From NCBI GenBank assembly GCA_963640555.1, contig CAVHZB010000022.1:1-32533 (forward strand): a DNA stretch of 32,533 bases, read 5' to 3'. This DNA comes from F23-B02 sp963640555 (GTDB taxonomy: Bacteria; Bacillota; Clostridia; Oscillospirales; Oscillospiraceae). The position numbers and the translations under genes are program-made. The notes under the pieces are model-generated. The model had not been told where the DNA came from and searched no databases. It was given only the letters and a program-made list of their open reading frames with translations. Positions 1-7,123 of this stretch are shown here, in pieces. Within the stretch, counting starts at the first letter, position 1. The number at the start of each line of letters is the position of its first letter.

Positions 1-215
1 CTACCTCCGGTCTCGAGATGAGCCAGAACTCCATCCGCATGAGCTGGAGCTTCGACGAGGTCGACGAGAAGCTTCAGGGCATCATGAAGAATATCTTCAA
101 AGCCTGCTACGACGCATCCGTCGAGTGCGGCCAGCCCGGCAACCTCATGCTCGGCGCAAATGTCGCCGGCTTCCTGAAGGTCGCTGACGCAATGATGGCT
201 CAGGGCATCGTCTGA
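1..215 (+). CDS. gdhA: NADP-specific glutamate dehydrogenase, C-terminal end (partial)
   Basis: The reading frame is open from the window edge and ends at the TGA at 213-215, so only about the last 70 residues are present. The visible text runs through GLEMSQNS, a WSFDEVD segment, a NIF segment and ends in GFLKVADAMMAQGIV. This matches the C-terminus of hexameric bacterial glutamate dehydrogenase, which ends in a GANIAGFLKVADAM-type helix. The enzyme reductively aminates 2-oxoglutarate to glutamate in the cytoplasm and is a main ammonium-assimilation route in gut Clostridia. The catalytic and nucleotide-binding parts lie outside the window, so cofactor preference (NADP) is inferred from family similarity of the tail. 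A perfect terminator follows 15 bases after the stop. Confidence 0.9.
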   Translation, partial: TSGLEMSQNSIRMSWSFDEVDEKLQGIMKNIFKACYDASVECGQPGNLMLGANVAGFLKVADAMMAQGIV

Positions 216-230
216 TCCGAATATTGAACA

Positions 231-271
231 CCAAAAAACGAGAGTACCAAACCGGTACTCTCGTTTTTTGG
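231..271. terminator. Bidirectional rho-independent terminator between gdhA and the phage cassette
   Basis: Positions 231-248 and 254-271 are perfect reverse complements (18 bp) with a 5-base loop. The stem carries A6 on its left arm and T6 on its right, so it reads as GC-containing hairpin plus U-tract on both strands. It would stop gdhA transcription on the plus strand and the phage-derived cassette on the minus strand. The minus-strand stop codon at 272-274 directly touches the hairpin. Confidence 0.92.
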
Positions 272-445
272 TTATATTGTTTTGCCGTTTACCTTAACGG
301 TGCCTTCGAGAATTATCTCACCGCCGTTTTTTATGCATATCCGTGCGGCGGCAGTCTCAAGAATTATATCACCGGCAGCGTTTACACCGATGAGCGGCAG
401 CGAGTCGTAAGGCTCGCTCCTTCTTTTTATTTCCGAAAGCCACAT
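272..445 (-). CDS. 57-residue spike-tip-like (baseplate gpV C-terminal type) protein
   Basis: A short frame starts with ATG at 445, six bases after a clear GGAGGTG ribosome site, and ends with TAA at the edge of the terminator. The 57-residue product has the segments GDIILETAAARICI, GGEIILEGTV and KVNGKTI. Short alternating beta-strand repeats with G/N turns resemble the C-terminal repeats of phage baseplate spike proteins (gpV/gp5 type), where they form a trimeric needle. Full-length spike proteins also have an OB-fold N-terminal domain, which is absent here, so this is either a reduced spike or a remnant. It is the last gene of the phage cassette and starts two bases after the hub gene stop. 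Function is inferred from composition and position only. Confidence 0.6.
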   Translation of the reverse strand: MWLSEIKRRSEPYDSLPLIGVNAAGDIILETAAARICIKNGGEIILEGTVKVNGKTI

Positions 446-447
446 GG

Positions 448-1380
448 TCACACCTCCAGAGTCACTATCGTTCCGGCGCTCACGGAGTCTGCCCAGCAGT
501 GGCTCGATATGACCTTGAATATCCCGCTCACTCCGAGCTTTGCCGCAGTGAGCGCAACGCGGTCACCGGGGAAGCAGGCAAACTGCCGCGTGAGCCAGAG
601 CTTGACCGTATTTTTACCGCGCATCGACTCGGCTATCTGGTACTGTGCCGTGTATCTTGCGGCATCGGCTCCCGTGGTTTTCGGGACGGTCAGCTCACGG
701 TGGCTCCTGCCGCCGGCAGAGATGAAATCATCGTTATTTATCGTATAGCTTGTGCCGGTCACTCGGTTTTTAACGCAAATGTCCGATATTATGCCGTAGC
801 GCTCAAAGCAGCAGTCTATACTTGCGGCATCCTTCAGCGCATCCACGGTCAGGGTGCTCCCCTGTCGGTCGTTTAATATCATGTCGCCGTTCGCAGCGAA
901 AAACGGCACCGTGTTCCACGCATAGCGGCAGAACCTGCGAACGGCGCTCCACGCGCTCTCGCCGGAGCTCACCGTAAAGGCATTTACCGTTTTTGCCGTT
1001 CCCGCAGTGACACTGCTTATGCCGAAGGGAGCTATGAAATCGCTTATCATCTCGGCTGAGGAAAGCGCCGCATACTCACACGCACCCAGCTCGTTATCCA
1101 GCAGTCTTGCGGCATTTGACCTGCCGGACACGGTAACGACCGAGCCGTTTTTGTCGATGCTCACGCTGAATTCGTCGACAATGCCGGTAAATACGGTCGC
1201 GGTGCCGTTTTTGGCAACGAAGCCGCACGCGGCTCTGAGATCGCTCAGCTGGCTGCTGTAGTAGATAAAGCTCACCTCGAACCAGTCGCACGGCTCACCT
1301 ATACCGTGGCACACATCCCATGACAGGAGCTCCGGAAGCTCCGTCTGCACACCGGCTTTGTTAACTATATATCCCGTCAT
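448..1380 (-). CDS. Phage baseplate hub / late control protein, gp44-XkdQ-like
   Basis: The product is 310 residues from ATG at 1380. That start is chosen over the in-frame GTG at 1389 because GAGGTG lies six bases upstream of the ATG. The sequence resembles the XkdQ / Mu gp44 / gpD hub family: an N-terminal beta domain (LSWDVCHGIGEPCDWFEVSF), a VFTGIVDEF strand pair, a central SGESAWSAVRRFCRYA helix region and a late beta domain with FPGDRVAL. In contractile phages this protein forms the trimeric hub under the tail tube that carries the spike. Immediately upstream is a LysM tail protein, which is the standard XkdP-XkdQ order of PBSX-like tails, and downstream is a spike-tip-like gene. No sheath or tube gene is found nearby. 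Confidence 0.78.
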   Translation of the reverse strand: MTGYIVNKAGVQTELPELLSWDVCHGIGEPCDWFEVSFIYYSSQLSDLRAACGFVAKNGTATVFTGIVDEFSVSIDKNGSVVTVSGRSNAARLLDNELGACEYAALSSAEMISDFIAPFGISSVTAGTAKTVNAFTVSSGESAWSAVRRFCRYAWNTVPFFAANGDMILNDRQGSTLTVDALKDAASIDCCFERYGIISDICVKNRVTGTSYTINNDDFISAGGRSHRELTVPKTTGADAARYTAQYQIAESMRGKNTVKLWLTRQFACFPGDRVALTAAKLGVSGIFKVISSHCWADSVSAGTIVTLEV

Positions 1381-1385
1381 GCCGC

Positions 1386-1955
1386 TCACCTCACTCTCAC
1401 GAGCCGACCGGTCTTGAGCACCGCGCCGGAATCCGTTATGGTCGGATTATACTTAAGCAGCTTATCGACCGAAACGCCGGTTCTTGCCGCTATCGTATTC
1501 AGCGTATCTCCGGCAGCGGCGGAGGTGAAGCTTATGCCCGGACCCAGCGAGTAGCCTGTGCCGTAGTCGGTTTGGTCCATCTCGCTGCTGTCGTCGGAAA
1601 ACTTGCTGCCTATGTATTCCCAGAATTCAAAGCTGTAGCTTATATGATCCTCCTTGGGCTCCTGCACGAGATTGAGCTTTGCAAAGTATGCCAGCATCGT
1701 CGGCCACACCGGATGAATGAGCTTTCCGCCCTTGTTTTCCTCAAACAGCGCAGCAAGCCTGCGGAAGTTTTCATAGGCATCGGGACCCACAAATTCGCCG
1801 GAGCCGCGTATTATTTTATTCTGAAGCCCCAGATCCTGCACCACATAGCCGGAAAACGGCAGCTTGTAGCTGTGCAGCGTGCGGCGGTACTCGACCTCGA
1901 ACCGGCTCGGATTGTTCGGCCACACGAAATCTCTGTATTGCATTGAACCAAGCAT
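1386..1955 (-). CDS. LysM-domain tail protein with DNA-circularisation-N-like domain (XkdP-like)
   Basis: The 189-residue protein starts at ATG 1955 behind AGGAGGGG. Residues about 1-115 (FVWPNNPSRFEVEY, GSGEFVGPDAYENFRRLAALF, GGKLIHPVW, YSFEFWEY) resemble the N-terminal domain of Mu-type tail/DNA circularisation proteins. Residues about 144-189 form a LysM module (AAGDTLNTIAARTGVSVDKL, then NPTI and LKTGRLVRV). The family sits between the tape measure and the hub in contractile-tail phages and helps join tube to baseplate; LysM may bind peptidoglycan. Five bases separate it from the hub gene. The tape-measure gene expected just upstream is missing, and a 56-residue gene is there instead. Confidence 0.75.
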   Translation of the reverse strand: MLGSMQYRDFVWPNNPSRFEVEYRRTLHSYKLPFSGYVVQDLGLQNKIIRGSGEFVGPDAYENFRRLAALFEENKGGKLIHPVWPTMLAYFAKLNLVQEPKEDHISYSFEFWEYIGSKFSDDSSEMDQTDYGTGYSLGPGISFTSAAAGDTLNTIAARTGVSVDKLLKYNPTITDSGAVLKTGRLVRVR

Positions 1956-1966
1956 CTTTTCCCCTC

Positions 1967-2137
1967 CTAATACAGCTCGAAGCCGTTGTCATAGCGGCGT
2001 GCGTCGCGGCGGAAATAGTCGGATACGAACGACATATCCCGCCTGCGAACGATGAAAATACGCGCCGCGTCAAAATTAACTCCGTCAAGATCGTGCGCCG
2101 CTTCCTTCATGTCGAATTTTTCGTCAAGATCATCCAT
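1967..2137 (-). CDS. Small unknown phage-cassette protein (56 aa)
   Basis: The start is ATG 2137, six bases after GGAGG, and the frame overlaps the stop of the previous gene by eight bases, which suggests translational coupling. The product is highly charged: an acidic N-terminus (MDDLDEKFDMKEAAHDLDG) followed by a basic, aromatic C-terminal half (RRRDMSFVSDYFRRDARRYD). No family is recognised. Its position between tail-completion genes and the LysM protein is where contractile phages carry tail chaperones and the tape measure, but at 56 residues it cannot be a tape measure. It could be a remnant, a chaperone-like protein or an adaptor. The intact ribosome site argues that it is translated. 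Confidence 0.65.
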   Translation of the reverse strand: MDDLDEKFDMKEAAHDLDGVNFDAARIFIVRRRDMSFVSDYFRRDARRYDNGFELY

Positions 2138-2489
2138 CCTGTACCTCCTGTCTCTTGGCGGCATACACCGTTATGTACTCCGTCACGGTGCCGTCGGCAT
2201 TTTTCGTGCGCTCAAGTCCGGTGCGGCAGCATCCGGTGTACTCTCTGCCGTTTATGCTGAGCGTAAAGTCCGAATCGGGCACCGCATCGCTCACGGCATC
2301 GTCGCGATACAGCTCTATGCGGTAATGCCTGTCATATTTGAGCACCGCCGTCGGTTCGCCGTCTCCGAAGCCGAAAACGCTGTGCTCGGACCATATCTCG
2401 GTCTCCTGCACCCTGACGACCGCGCCGAGCGGCACGGCATCTATCTCAACCGCCGCGTTCTCGTCCGAGACGGTCTTTATCATGTTCAT
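2130..2489 (-). CDS. Unknown beta-rich phage-cassette protein (119 aa), possible tail component
   Basis: The start is ATG 2489, which overlaps the upstream stop codon as ATGA and has GGGGGAG eight bases upstream; a longer frame upstream has no ribosome site. The 119-residue product is predicted by eye to be mostly beta-strand (GAVVRVQETEIW, TAVLKYDRHYRIELY, FTLSINGREYTG, VTEYITVYAAKR). No family is recognised with certainty. It occupies the slot of tail tube or sheath genes in related phages but is too short for a sheath and shows no clear tube motif. A small tail tube, a tail-terminator partner or a decoration protein are all possible. Confidence 0.65.
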   Translation of the reverse strand: MNMIKTVSDENAAVEIDAVPLGAVVRVQETEIWSEHSVFGFGDGEPTAVLKYDRHYRIELYRDDAVSDAVPDSDFTLSINGREYTGCCRTGLERTKNADGTVTEYITVYAAKRQEVQDG

Positions 2490-2953
2490 TCGCTCTCCCC
2501 CAATCCGTATCCGGACAGCCCACGGTCGAGCTTGCTGCGCACAAGATAAGCCCTGCACCGTGCGGTACATGTGCATCGAAGCATGCGGCTCTGCCCGTCG
2601 TAAGATATTTGTCCTGTCTCAAAGCTCAGTACCGACAGTCCGTCGGTCAGGCGAAGCGTCTCCATGACGCTTTCGGCTGCTGCGGTGCAGTTATACTCCG
2701 GCACGGGCGGGCAGTATACCTCGGCCTTGACGCTTATCTCCGCCCTGTCGCCGTACATTTCCTTTACATCGCCGTTTTCGGTGCATATCCCGATATAATT
2801 TCCGAGTCCCGCTGACGATATGCGCACCGCCTCGAGCGATATGCTGACGACCGGCTCGTCCTCGCACAGCGGCTCGTTTTCATACGCCGGCACCGCGTTT
2901 ATTCCCGCATTTTTAAGTGCATCGGCTATCGCGGAGGCTACGCTCTCAAGCAT
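2486..2953 (-). CDS. Putative tail-completion / tail-terminator protein (155 aa)
   Basis: The 155-residue product starts at ATG 2953, overlaps the previous gene by eight bases and has GGGGGG eight bases upstream. An N-terminal helix (MLESVASAIADALKNAG) is followed by beta strands (EPVVSISLEAVRI, RAEISVKAEVYCP), an AAAESVMETL helix and a second strand pair (QISYDGQSRMLRC, TCTARCRAYLV). This alpha-beta layout and the position after two small connector proteins fit the tail-completion/terminator family of siphoviruses and myoviruses, which caps the tail at the head joint. The assignment rests on gene order and fold pattern rather than on a motif. The next gene overlaps its stop by four bases. 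Confidence 0.6.
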   Translation of the reverse strand: MLESVASAIADALKNAGINAVPAYENEPLCEDEPVVSISLEAVRISSAGLGNYIGICTENGDVKEMYGDRAEISVKAEVYCPPVPEYNCTAAAESVMETLRLTDGLSVLSFETGQISYDGQSRMLRCTCTARCRAYLVRSKLDRGLSGYGLGESE

Positions 2954-3257
2954 CGGTGCAGCCCCCCTTCATTCTCAGAATGCACTCATTGTGCGAAAAT
3001 GAACCGAATATGTGCACTGGCACCACACGGAGAACGACATAATTTGAGCCGTTGACGCTGACGGCATCACCCTCGGCTATGGTGGACATATCGGTCATAA
3101 GTCTGTATTTTGACCGGTTTGCCACTCCGGGAGAGAGTCTGAGCTTATGTATCTGCCCGTCATCGGGATCGAGGCAGGATAAAAATCCTCTGCCTGTTTT
3201 CCCGCCGGAGGTCACTGTCTCTCCGAAGCTCTGCATTATCCTTCCCGCAGTGTTCAT
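2946..3257 (-). CDS. Putative head-closure / head-tail joining protein (103 aa)
   Basis: This is a 103-residue protein whose ATG overlaps the preceding stop as ATGA, with GGGGGG upstream. The C-terminal half is beta-rich (GDAVSVNGSNYVVLRVVPVHIFG), as in the small stopper proteins that close the portal after packaging (SPP1 gp16-like, often about 100-120 residues). It is the second gene after the major capsid protein, the usual place for head-closure proteins. No diagnostic motif exists for this family, so the call comes mainly from size, fold pattern and order. Nothing suggests truncation. Confidence 0.6.
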   Translation of the reverse strand: MNTAGRIMQSFGETVTSGGKTGRGFLSCLDPDDGQIHKLRLSPGVANRSKYRLMTDMSTIAEGDAVSVNGSNYVVLRVVPVHIFGSFSHNECILRMKGGCTDA

Positions 3258-3622
3258 CCCTGTACCCCCCTGAACGCAAATCCGTCATCTACATATGCGC
3301 ATATCATGCTCTCTGCGGTCTGCCTTATGGTCTCCGCACTCCCGCCGCCGAGCTGAACGGACAGCTTTCCCGCCGTAAATGCGCTCACTCCTCCGCTCGG
3401 CGCGGGCGCAAGCTCCATATACATTGCTATTGCCGTCATTGCTGCGGCGGTGTTGAATACCTCGCTTATATCCTCGCGCTTCACGCCCGAACGCAGGCGG
3501 CGGTTCAGGCTCTCTGCGGCGGCGGCGCACATACAGCCGAGCTTCTCCTCATCCTCCGGCGCGAGCTTATATCCGAGAAGGCAAACCGCCTTTTTCTCAA
3601 TATCCAGGTATGTATATCCCAT
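3254..3622 (-). CDS. Head-tail connector / adaptor protein, gp6-like (122 aa)
   Basis: The start is ATG 3622 behind GGAGGTATACA. The 122-residue product is strongly helical (YLDIEKKAVCLLGY, EDEEKLGCMCAAAAESLNRR, ISEVFNTAAAMTAIAMYMEL) and ends with a second helical segment after a Gly-rich turn. Helical proteins of this size directly after the major capsid gene are typical of the HK97 gp6 / SPP1 gp15 adaptor family, which forms a ring under the portal. It is separated from the capsid gene by a GC-rich hairpin that could lower its expression relative to capsid. The assignment is by position and helical pattern. Confidence 0.68.
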   Translation of the reverse strand: MGYTYLDIEKKAVCLLGYKLAPEDEEKLGCMCAAAAESLNRRLRSGVKREDISEVFNTAAAMTAIAMYMELAPAPSGGVSAFTAGKLSVQLGGGSAETIRQTAESMICAYVDDGFAFRGVQG

Positions 3623-3641
3623 TGTATACCTCCGAAACCGA

Positions 3642-3662
3642 GACGGGGCATAACGCCCCGTC
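3642..3662 (-). other. GC-rich hairpin between capsid and connector genes
   Basis: Positions 3642-3649 and 3655-3662 pair perfectly (GACGGGGC against GCCCCGTC) around a 5-base loop. It lies just after the major capsid stop codon and before the connector ribosome site. There is no U-tract, so it is not a canonical terminator; it may stabilise the 3' end of the capsid message or cause partial termination or processing, giving more capsid than connector. Confidence 0.6.
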
Positions 3663-3673
3663 CCTTAATCATT

Positions 3674-4705
3674 TTAAACAGTCAGCATTCTGGATGCCTC
3701 GGTATAGAGCTTCGCAAATCCGGAAATGCTGGTTATCGCAGCGCGCTCGAGCTGACGGTCGATGAGCCTGTCATACTCAACGCTTACATCTCCCGCAGTG
3801 ACCATCTCCAGAGCATAGCCCTTATCCAGACCGATAACGGTGCCGGCGGGCATTGCCGAGCACCGGATGAGCTTTGCTCCAAGGGGATTGCCGGGCTCGC
3901 CGGTGCCCGTGAAGTTCAGTCCCGTCAGGGGATTTTTGAACTCTGTGCACTTGAGTATCTTCATCATGACATCCGGAGCCGCAAGCATGGTGTTCATGGT
4001 GTACGGATCAAAGCAATTCCAGAAATTAAGGAGCTCGGAATAGCTCAGGCTTCCTGCGGTGCCCCCGATGGTCGTGTCGCCGACCGCGTATTTTGCCGCG
4101 GCGTTGCCGTTGCCGTCGCCGTTTTTAATGACCTCAATGGCGTCCTCAAGGTGCATACGCATGATCTGATTGCCGATCTGACGCAGCATGACGGAAAAAA
4201 GATCAAGGCGCTGGAAGCGGATGGCCTCGTAGGACGCGACCAGCATTCTGCCGCGCTTTTTAAGCTCGACAAGGTGGTCGGCTGCGCGCACCTCGGTCTG
4301 CGGTATCGCCGCTCCCTCGCCGACATAGCGCAGGCTCCTGTCATCCTCGCTCGCGGCGGAATAGATGGAGCGGTAGTCCATGCCGTCAAAGCGTGTGACG
4401 GTGGCGGTGATGGACGGCAGTATATTGCCCTCCTCCATGCCCGCCTTAACGCTGCGGGAAACATACTCGGGAAACAGCACGGCAGACTCGGAGGTAGTGA
4501 AAAACTTCTCCACGACATCGCTGCCCGCGCCCCTGACCTTAATGTCAAATCTCTTGAGCTGACGCTGGAAGGCATCCATGCCCTCGTAGGGTGTGCCTAT
4601 GTAGTTTTCATTCGGATCGAGTGCCTCAAGGGTCTGCTCAAATGTTCTGCCGCGCTCGGAATACATGCCCTTTTCGAGCCTGACCTCGTTAAAATTGTAT
4701 GCCAT
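3674..4705 (-). CDS. Phage major capsid protein, HK97 fold
   Basis: The product is 343 residues from the ATG at 4705, which has AAGGAGG eight bases upstream; the in-frame ATG at 4711 would be only two bases from it. Recognisable segments are a short N-terminal arm, a VVEKFFTTSESAVLFPEYVSR stretch, EGNILPSITATVTRFDGMDY, GEGAAIPQTEV, and a long helix-rich middle (LVASYEAIRFQRLDLFSVML). These fit HK97-type capsid proteins of Clostridial phages. It would form the icosahedral shell after cleavage by the neighbouring protease. There is no long N-terminal scaffold (delta) domain: only about 40-60 residues precede the conserved core. It follows the decoration protein by about a dozen bases. Confidence 0.85.
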   Translation of the reverse strand: MAYNFNEVRLEKGMYSERGRTFEQTLEALDPNENYIGTPYEGMDAFQRQLKRFDIKVRGAGSDVVEKFFTTSESAVLFPEYVSRSVKAGMEEGNILPSITATVTRFDGMDYRSIYSAASEDDRSLRYVGEGAAIPQTEVRAADHLVELKKRGRMLVASYEAIRFQRLDLFSVMLRQIGNQIMRMHLEDAIEVIKNGDGNGNAAAKYAVGDTTIGGTAGSLSYSELLNFWNCFDPYTMNTMLAAPDVMMKILKCTEFKNPLTGLNFTGTGEPGNPLGAKLIRCSAMPAGTVIGLDKGYALEMVTAGDVSVEYDRLIDRQLERAAITSISGFAKLYTEASRMLTV

Positions 4706-4718
4706 ATACATTTCCTCC

Positions 4719-5060
4719 TTACATCATAAAGCCCACGGTATGGGCGGCGGTGTCGACCTTGATAATGAGATACTCTCTGCCGGAGCTGTCCGCCTTCACC
4801 TTGTCTGCGGCTGCTGCGGCAAGCGCGGCATAGCCCACGGCAGGAGCGTCGCCCGTGTAGGCAAGCTCTGCATAGCCTGCCGTTTTTACCTCGGCAAAGC
4901 TGTCGGATGCATTCACGCACACTCCCACGAACTTATTTCCGTTTGCGCAGGCTGCGACCGTGGAATTTGCGCTGAGCTTTACAAGCGAGCCCTTTGAAAC
5001 GCCGCTTGCCTTGTTAAAGGAGATGACCTGCTCTCCTATGCCTTCAAAACTTACTTTCAT
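4719..5060 (-). CDS. Putative capsid decoration / head-stabilising protein (113 aa)
   Basis: The start is ATG 5060 behind GGGAGG. The 113-residue product is rich in small residues, with beta-type segments (FEGIGEQVISFN, GSLVKLSANSTVAAC, KFVGVCVNA, REYLIIKVDT) and an Ala-rich middle (GYAALAAAAADKV). Small proteins of this type between the prohead protease and the major capsid gene usually decorate the capsid surface in lambda gpD-like or related trimers. The SKGSLVKL-xxNxTVAAC pattern also recalls DUF2190-like decoration proteins. The call is supported by position and size; no catalytic motif is expected. Confidence 0.65.
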   Translation of the reverse strand: MKVSFEGIGEQVISFNKASGVSKGSLVKLSANSTVAACANGNKFVGVCVNASDSFAEVKTAGYAELAYTGDAPAVGYAALAAAAADKVKADSSGREYLIIKVDTAAHTVGFMM

Positions 5061-5081
5061 TTTTTGTCCTCCCGAAAAAAA

Positions 5082-5975
5082 TCAAATGATGTATTCGTCA
5101 CCGGAAAATTCAGTGACCTTGCCTTTGCCAGGAAGCTGCGTCAGCGGCGGATAAAGCTTATTTGACTGCTGTCTGAGCGCGTCCCTCATTTTGCAAAGCT
5201 CCGGCTCCTGCATATGCTCAACGCTCTTTTCCAGCGCCGGATAGAGCGCCTCATCGCACACGAGGCAGAGCCTCAGCACTTCCTTTTTGAGCTCGCCCAT
5301 ATACTTTTTGCCGAGCTGAGCGGACTTCTCAAGCGCCGAATACTCCGCGGCATAGCCTTTGCCCGCATCGCTTTCAACAAAGCTTTTTATAACTCCCGCG
5401 CTGCGCTGTGCGGGCACCGCGACAAAGCTCCATTCGTATGCGTCCACCGCGCCCGTCAAAACGGCGCAGCAGACCTTGCCGTTGTAGCTTTCTCCCTTCA
5501 CATGGCTGCACTGCCCCATCTCCGCACCGCATATGCTGCAAACGCTTTTTGCCACCGAGCAGCCTATGCTCGTTTCACGCTTTATGCCGCCGTCTATCTG
5601 GGCAATGAGCTCGGCGTTTGCTTCGGTGCGCAGCATGTAGGCGTAGCCCTTGAGATAAGTATACGGCTCGCCGCAGGCAGTGGTCCTGTCCTTCTCCGTC
5701 ACAAGCTCCGTTCTGTAAATGCGCGCGACCTGGTTTTCACTGCGCCAGTCATGGTCGCATATACCGGTCGCACCGACGAAAAGCCCGCCGAGCTCGCGGA
5801 GCGTTGCAACGGAAAACCGTTCATTATCGCGGTCTATCTCGTTATCGCACAGCAGCACGGAGAATGTGTACACCTCCTCCGCCTTGAGTTGAGTCTTTGC
5901 GAAGGCGTTGAGAGCCCTGAGCTCATCAGGCGTGCATTGAGCCTTTGCAGCCGACGAGTCCTTAATTATTTTCAT
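5082..5975 (-). CDS. Prohead (capsid maturation) protease-like protein with Cys/His cluster
   Basis: The product is 297 residues from ATG 5975, behind GGGAGGAAGG, and it overlaps the portal gene by 14 bases. The order EIDRDNERFS (about 46-55), GICDHDW with H75, RIYRTELV, then KRETSIG with S136 fits S78-type prohead proteases, in which a His and a Ser are catalytic. Between residues 146 and 158 there is a C-x2-C-x6-C-x-H cluster that is not part of the usual protease core and could bind zinc. A region near WSFVAVPAQRSAG closes the protease domain, and the remaining 100 residues are helical, like a scaffold-type tail. It would cleave the capsid protein during head maturation. The neighbours portal and decoration/capsid agree. 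Confidence 0.75.
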   Translation of the reverse strand: MKIIKDSSAAKAQCTPDELRALNAFAKTQLKAEEVYTFSVLLCDNEIDRDNERFSVATLRELGGLFVGATGICDHDWRSENQVARIYRTELVTEKDRTTACGEPYTYLKGYAYMLRTEANAELIAQIDGGIKRETSIGCSVAKSVCSICGAEMGQCSHVKGESYNGKVCCAVLTGAVDAYEWSFVAVPAQRSAGVIKSFVESDAGKGYAAEYSALEKSAQLGKKYMGELKKEVLRLCLVCDEALYPALEKSVEHMQEPELCKMRDALRQQSNKLYPPLTQLPGKGKVTEFSGDEYII

Positions 5976-7119
5976 TGCTTTTACCTTCCTCCCAATAGAT
6001 TTTGTCCTTCTGCGCGATATACAGCGCAGCCTTTGCCTCCTCGACCTGATCCTGAAGGTTTATTGCCTCCCACTCGACCTCCGGCTTGCAGGCATAGCCG
6101 TGCATGCAGAGCCACAGCCGGCATATCTTTTCGATCACCGGTGCAACGCTGCGGCGTATGGCCTTGAGCTCGCTGGTCATGAGATCGGCCTGCTGAGCGC
6201 TCATGCGTTCGGTCGTTGACCAGTTAAGTCCCAGCAGGAACGGGGGGATACCGGTGCGTGCGATGAGCTGTTCAAGTATCTGACGCACCGGCACCTCGCT
6301 GTCGAGTATCTGGTTATCCGCGCCTATGACCTTAATGTCCACATCGCCTACGGCAACGAAGTCGCGCACCGAGCCGTTTCTGCCGCTCTGCATAGCCTCC
6401 GACCACTCGGAGGCTATCTGCTGTGCACGCTCCTGCGCCGAAAGCCTGTCGATGACATCACCCTGCGGCTTGTATACCACAGCAAAGCGCACATTTCCCG
6501 CGCGCTCCCAGTTCACACCGAGCGACTGGTATATCTTCAGCAGTATTCCGCACAGAAACGGCATGCTCCTGAGCATTGAAACGCCGTAGGGCTGGTCGGC
6601 CTCCGGATTAAACGGCGTAAACAGCAGAAGGTTCTGGTACTTGAACGGAGTGATGCCGCCGGCTTCATTCGTACCGCACAGCTCAAAATCGAGCGGTGTA
6701 CTGCCCTCGCGTATCTGCACATCGGAAACATCTCCGCATATCACCGCCGCGATGTCTCTGTCTCCTCTCACGACTATCTCGCCCACGGCTCTGCCGCAGG
6801 TTATCATCGAATCCAGATACGATGCGATAAAGCAGTCAAGTCCCGTCTGCCCTCTGCCGACATTGACCGTGCGGATAAACTCGTTGAGACCCTCCTGCGC
6901 CGCCTTATCCGCGCAGCGTACCTCGAAGCCGCCGGTGAGCCGTATGATCTTCATGATCGCCGCGTCCACTACCGGCACCGCCTCGCGGATCATCCGGTAA
7001 AGTCGGGTCTCGGTGCTGCCGAGAGGCACATAGCTGTCGATGAGTCCGAACGGGTGCTGCCGGCCGCTGCGAAGCTGCACGACCGGCGGCTTTGTTTTTT
7101 GCTTGGAAAACAGTTTCAT
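5962..7119 (-). CDS. Phage portal protein
   Basis: The 385-residue product starts at ATG 7119 behind AAAGGTAGG. It has an N-terminal DSYVPLGSTETRLYRMIRE region, a wing/stem pattern (VPVVDAAIMKIIRLTGGFEV, GLDCFIASYLDSMITCGRAV) and the typical late portal segment with RTGIPPFLLGLNWSTTERMS, followed by helical SELKAIRRSVAPVIEKICRL. These features match portals of Clostridial prophages. The portal ring sits at one capsid vertex, carries the terminase motor during packaging and later the connector. Length is somewhat short (usual 400-500) but the clip and crown-like ends appear present. It lies four bases after the large terminase stop. Confidence 0.85.
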   Translation of the reverse strand: MKLFSKQKTKPPVVQLRSGRQHPFGLIDSYVPLGSTETRLYRMIREAVPVVDAAIMKIIRLTGGFEVRCADKAAQEGLNEFIRTVNVGRGQTGLDCFIASYLDSMITCGRAVGEIVVRGDRDIAAVICGDVSDVQIREGSTPLDFELCGTNEAGGITPFKYQNLLLFTPFNPEADQPYGVSMLRSMPFLCGILLKIYQSLGVNWERAGNVRFAVVYKPQGDVIDRLSAQERAQQIASEWSEAMQSGRNGSVRDFVAVGDVDIKVIGADNQILDSEVPVRQILEQLIARTGIPPFLLGLNWSTTERMSAQQADLMTSELKAIRRSVAPVIEKICRLWLCMHGYACKPEVEWEAINLQDQVEEAKAALYIAQKDKIYWEEGKSNENN

Positions 7120-7123
7120 ATTC

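Noticed and set aside
5214..6167. Open frame (317 codons) on the plus strand opposite protease and portal genes
   Set aside because: Antisense shadow of two clear phage genes; composition (Arg/His/Ala-rich) is that of a shifted frame and no start signal is seen.
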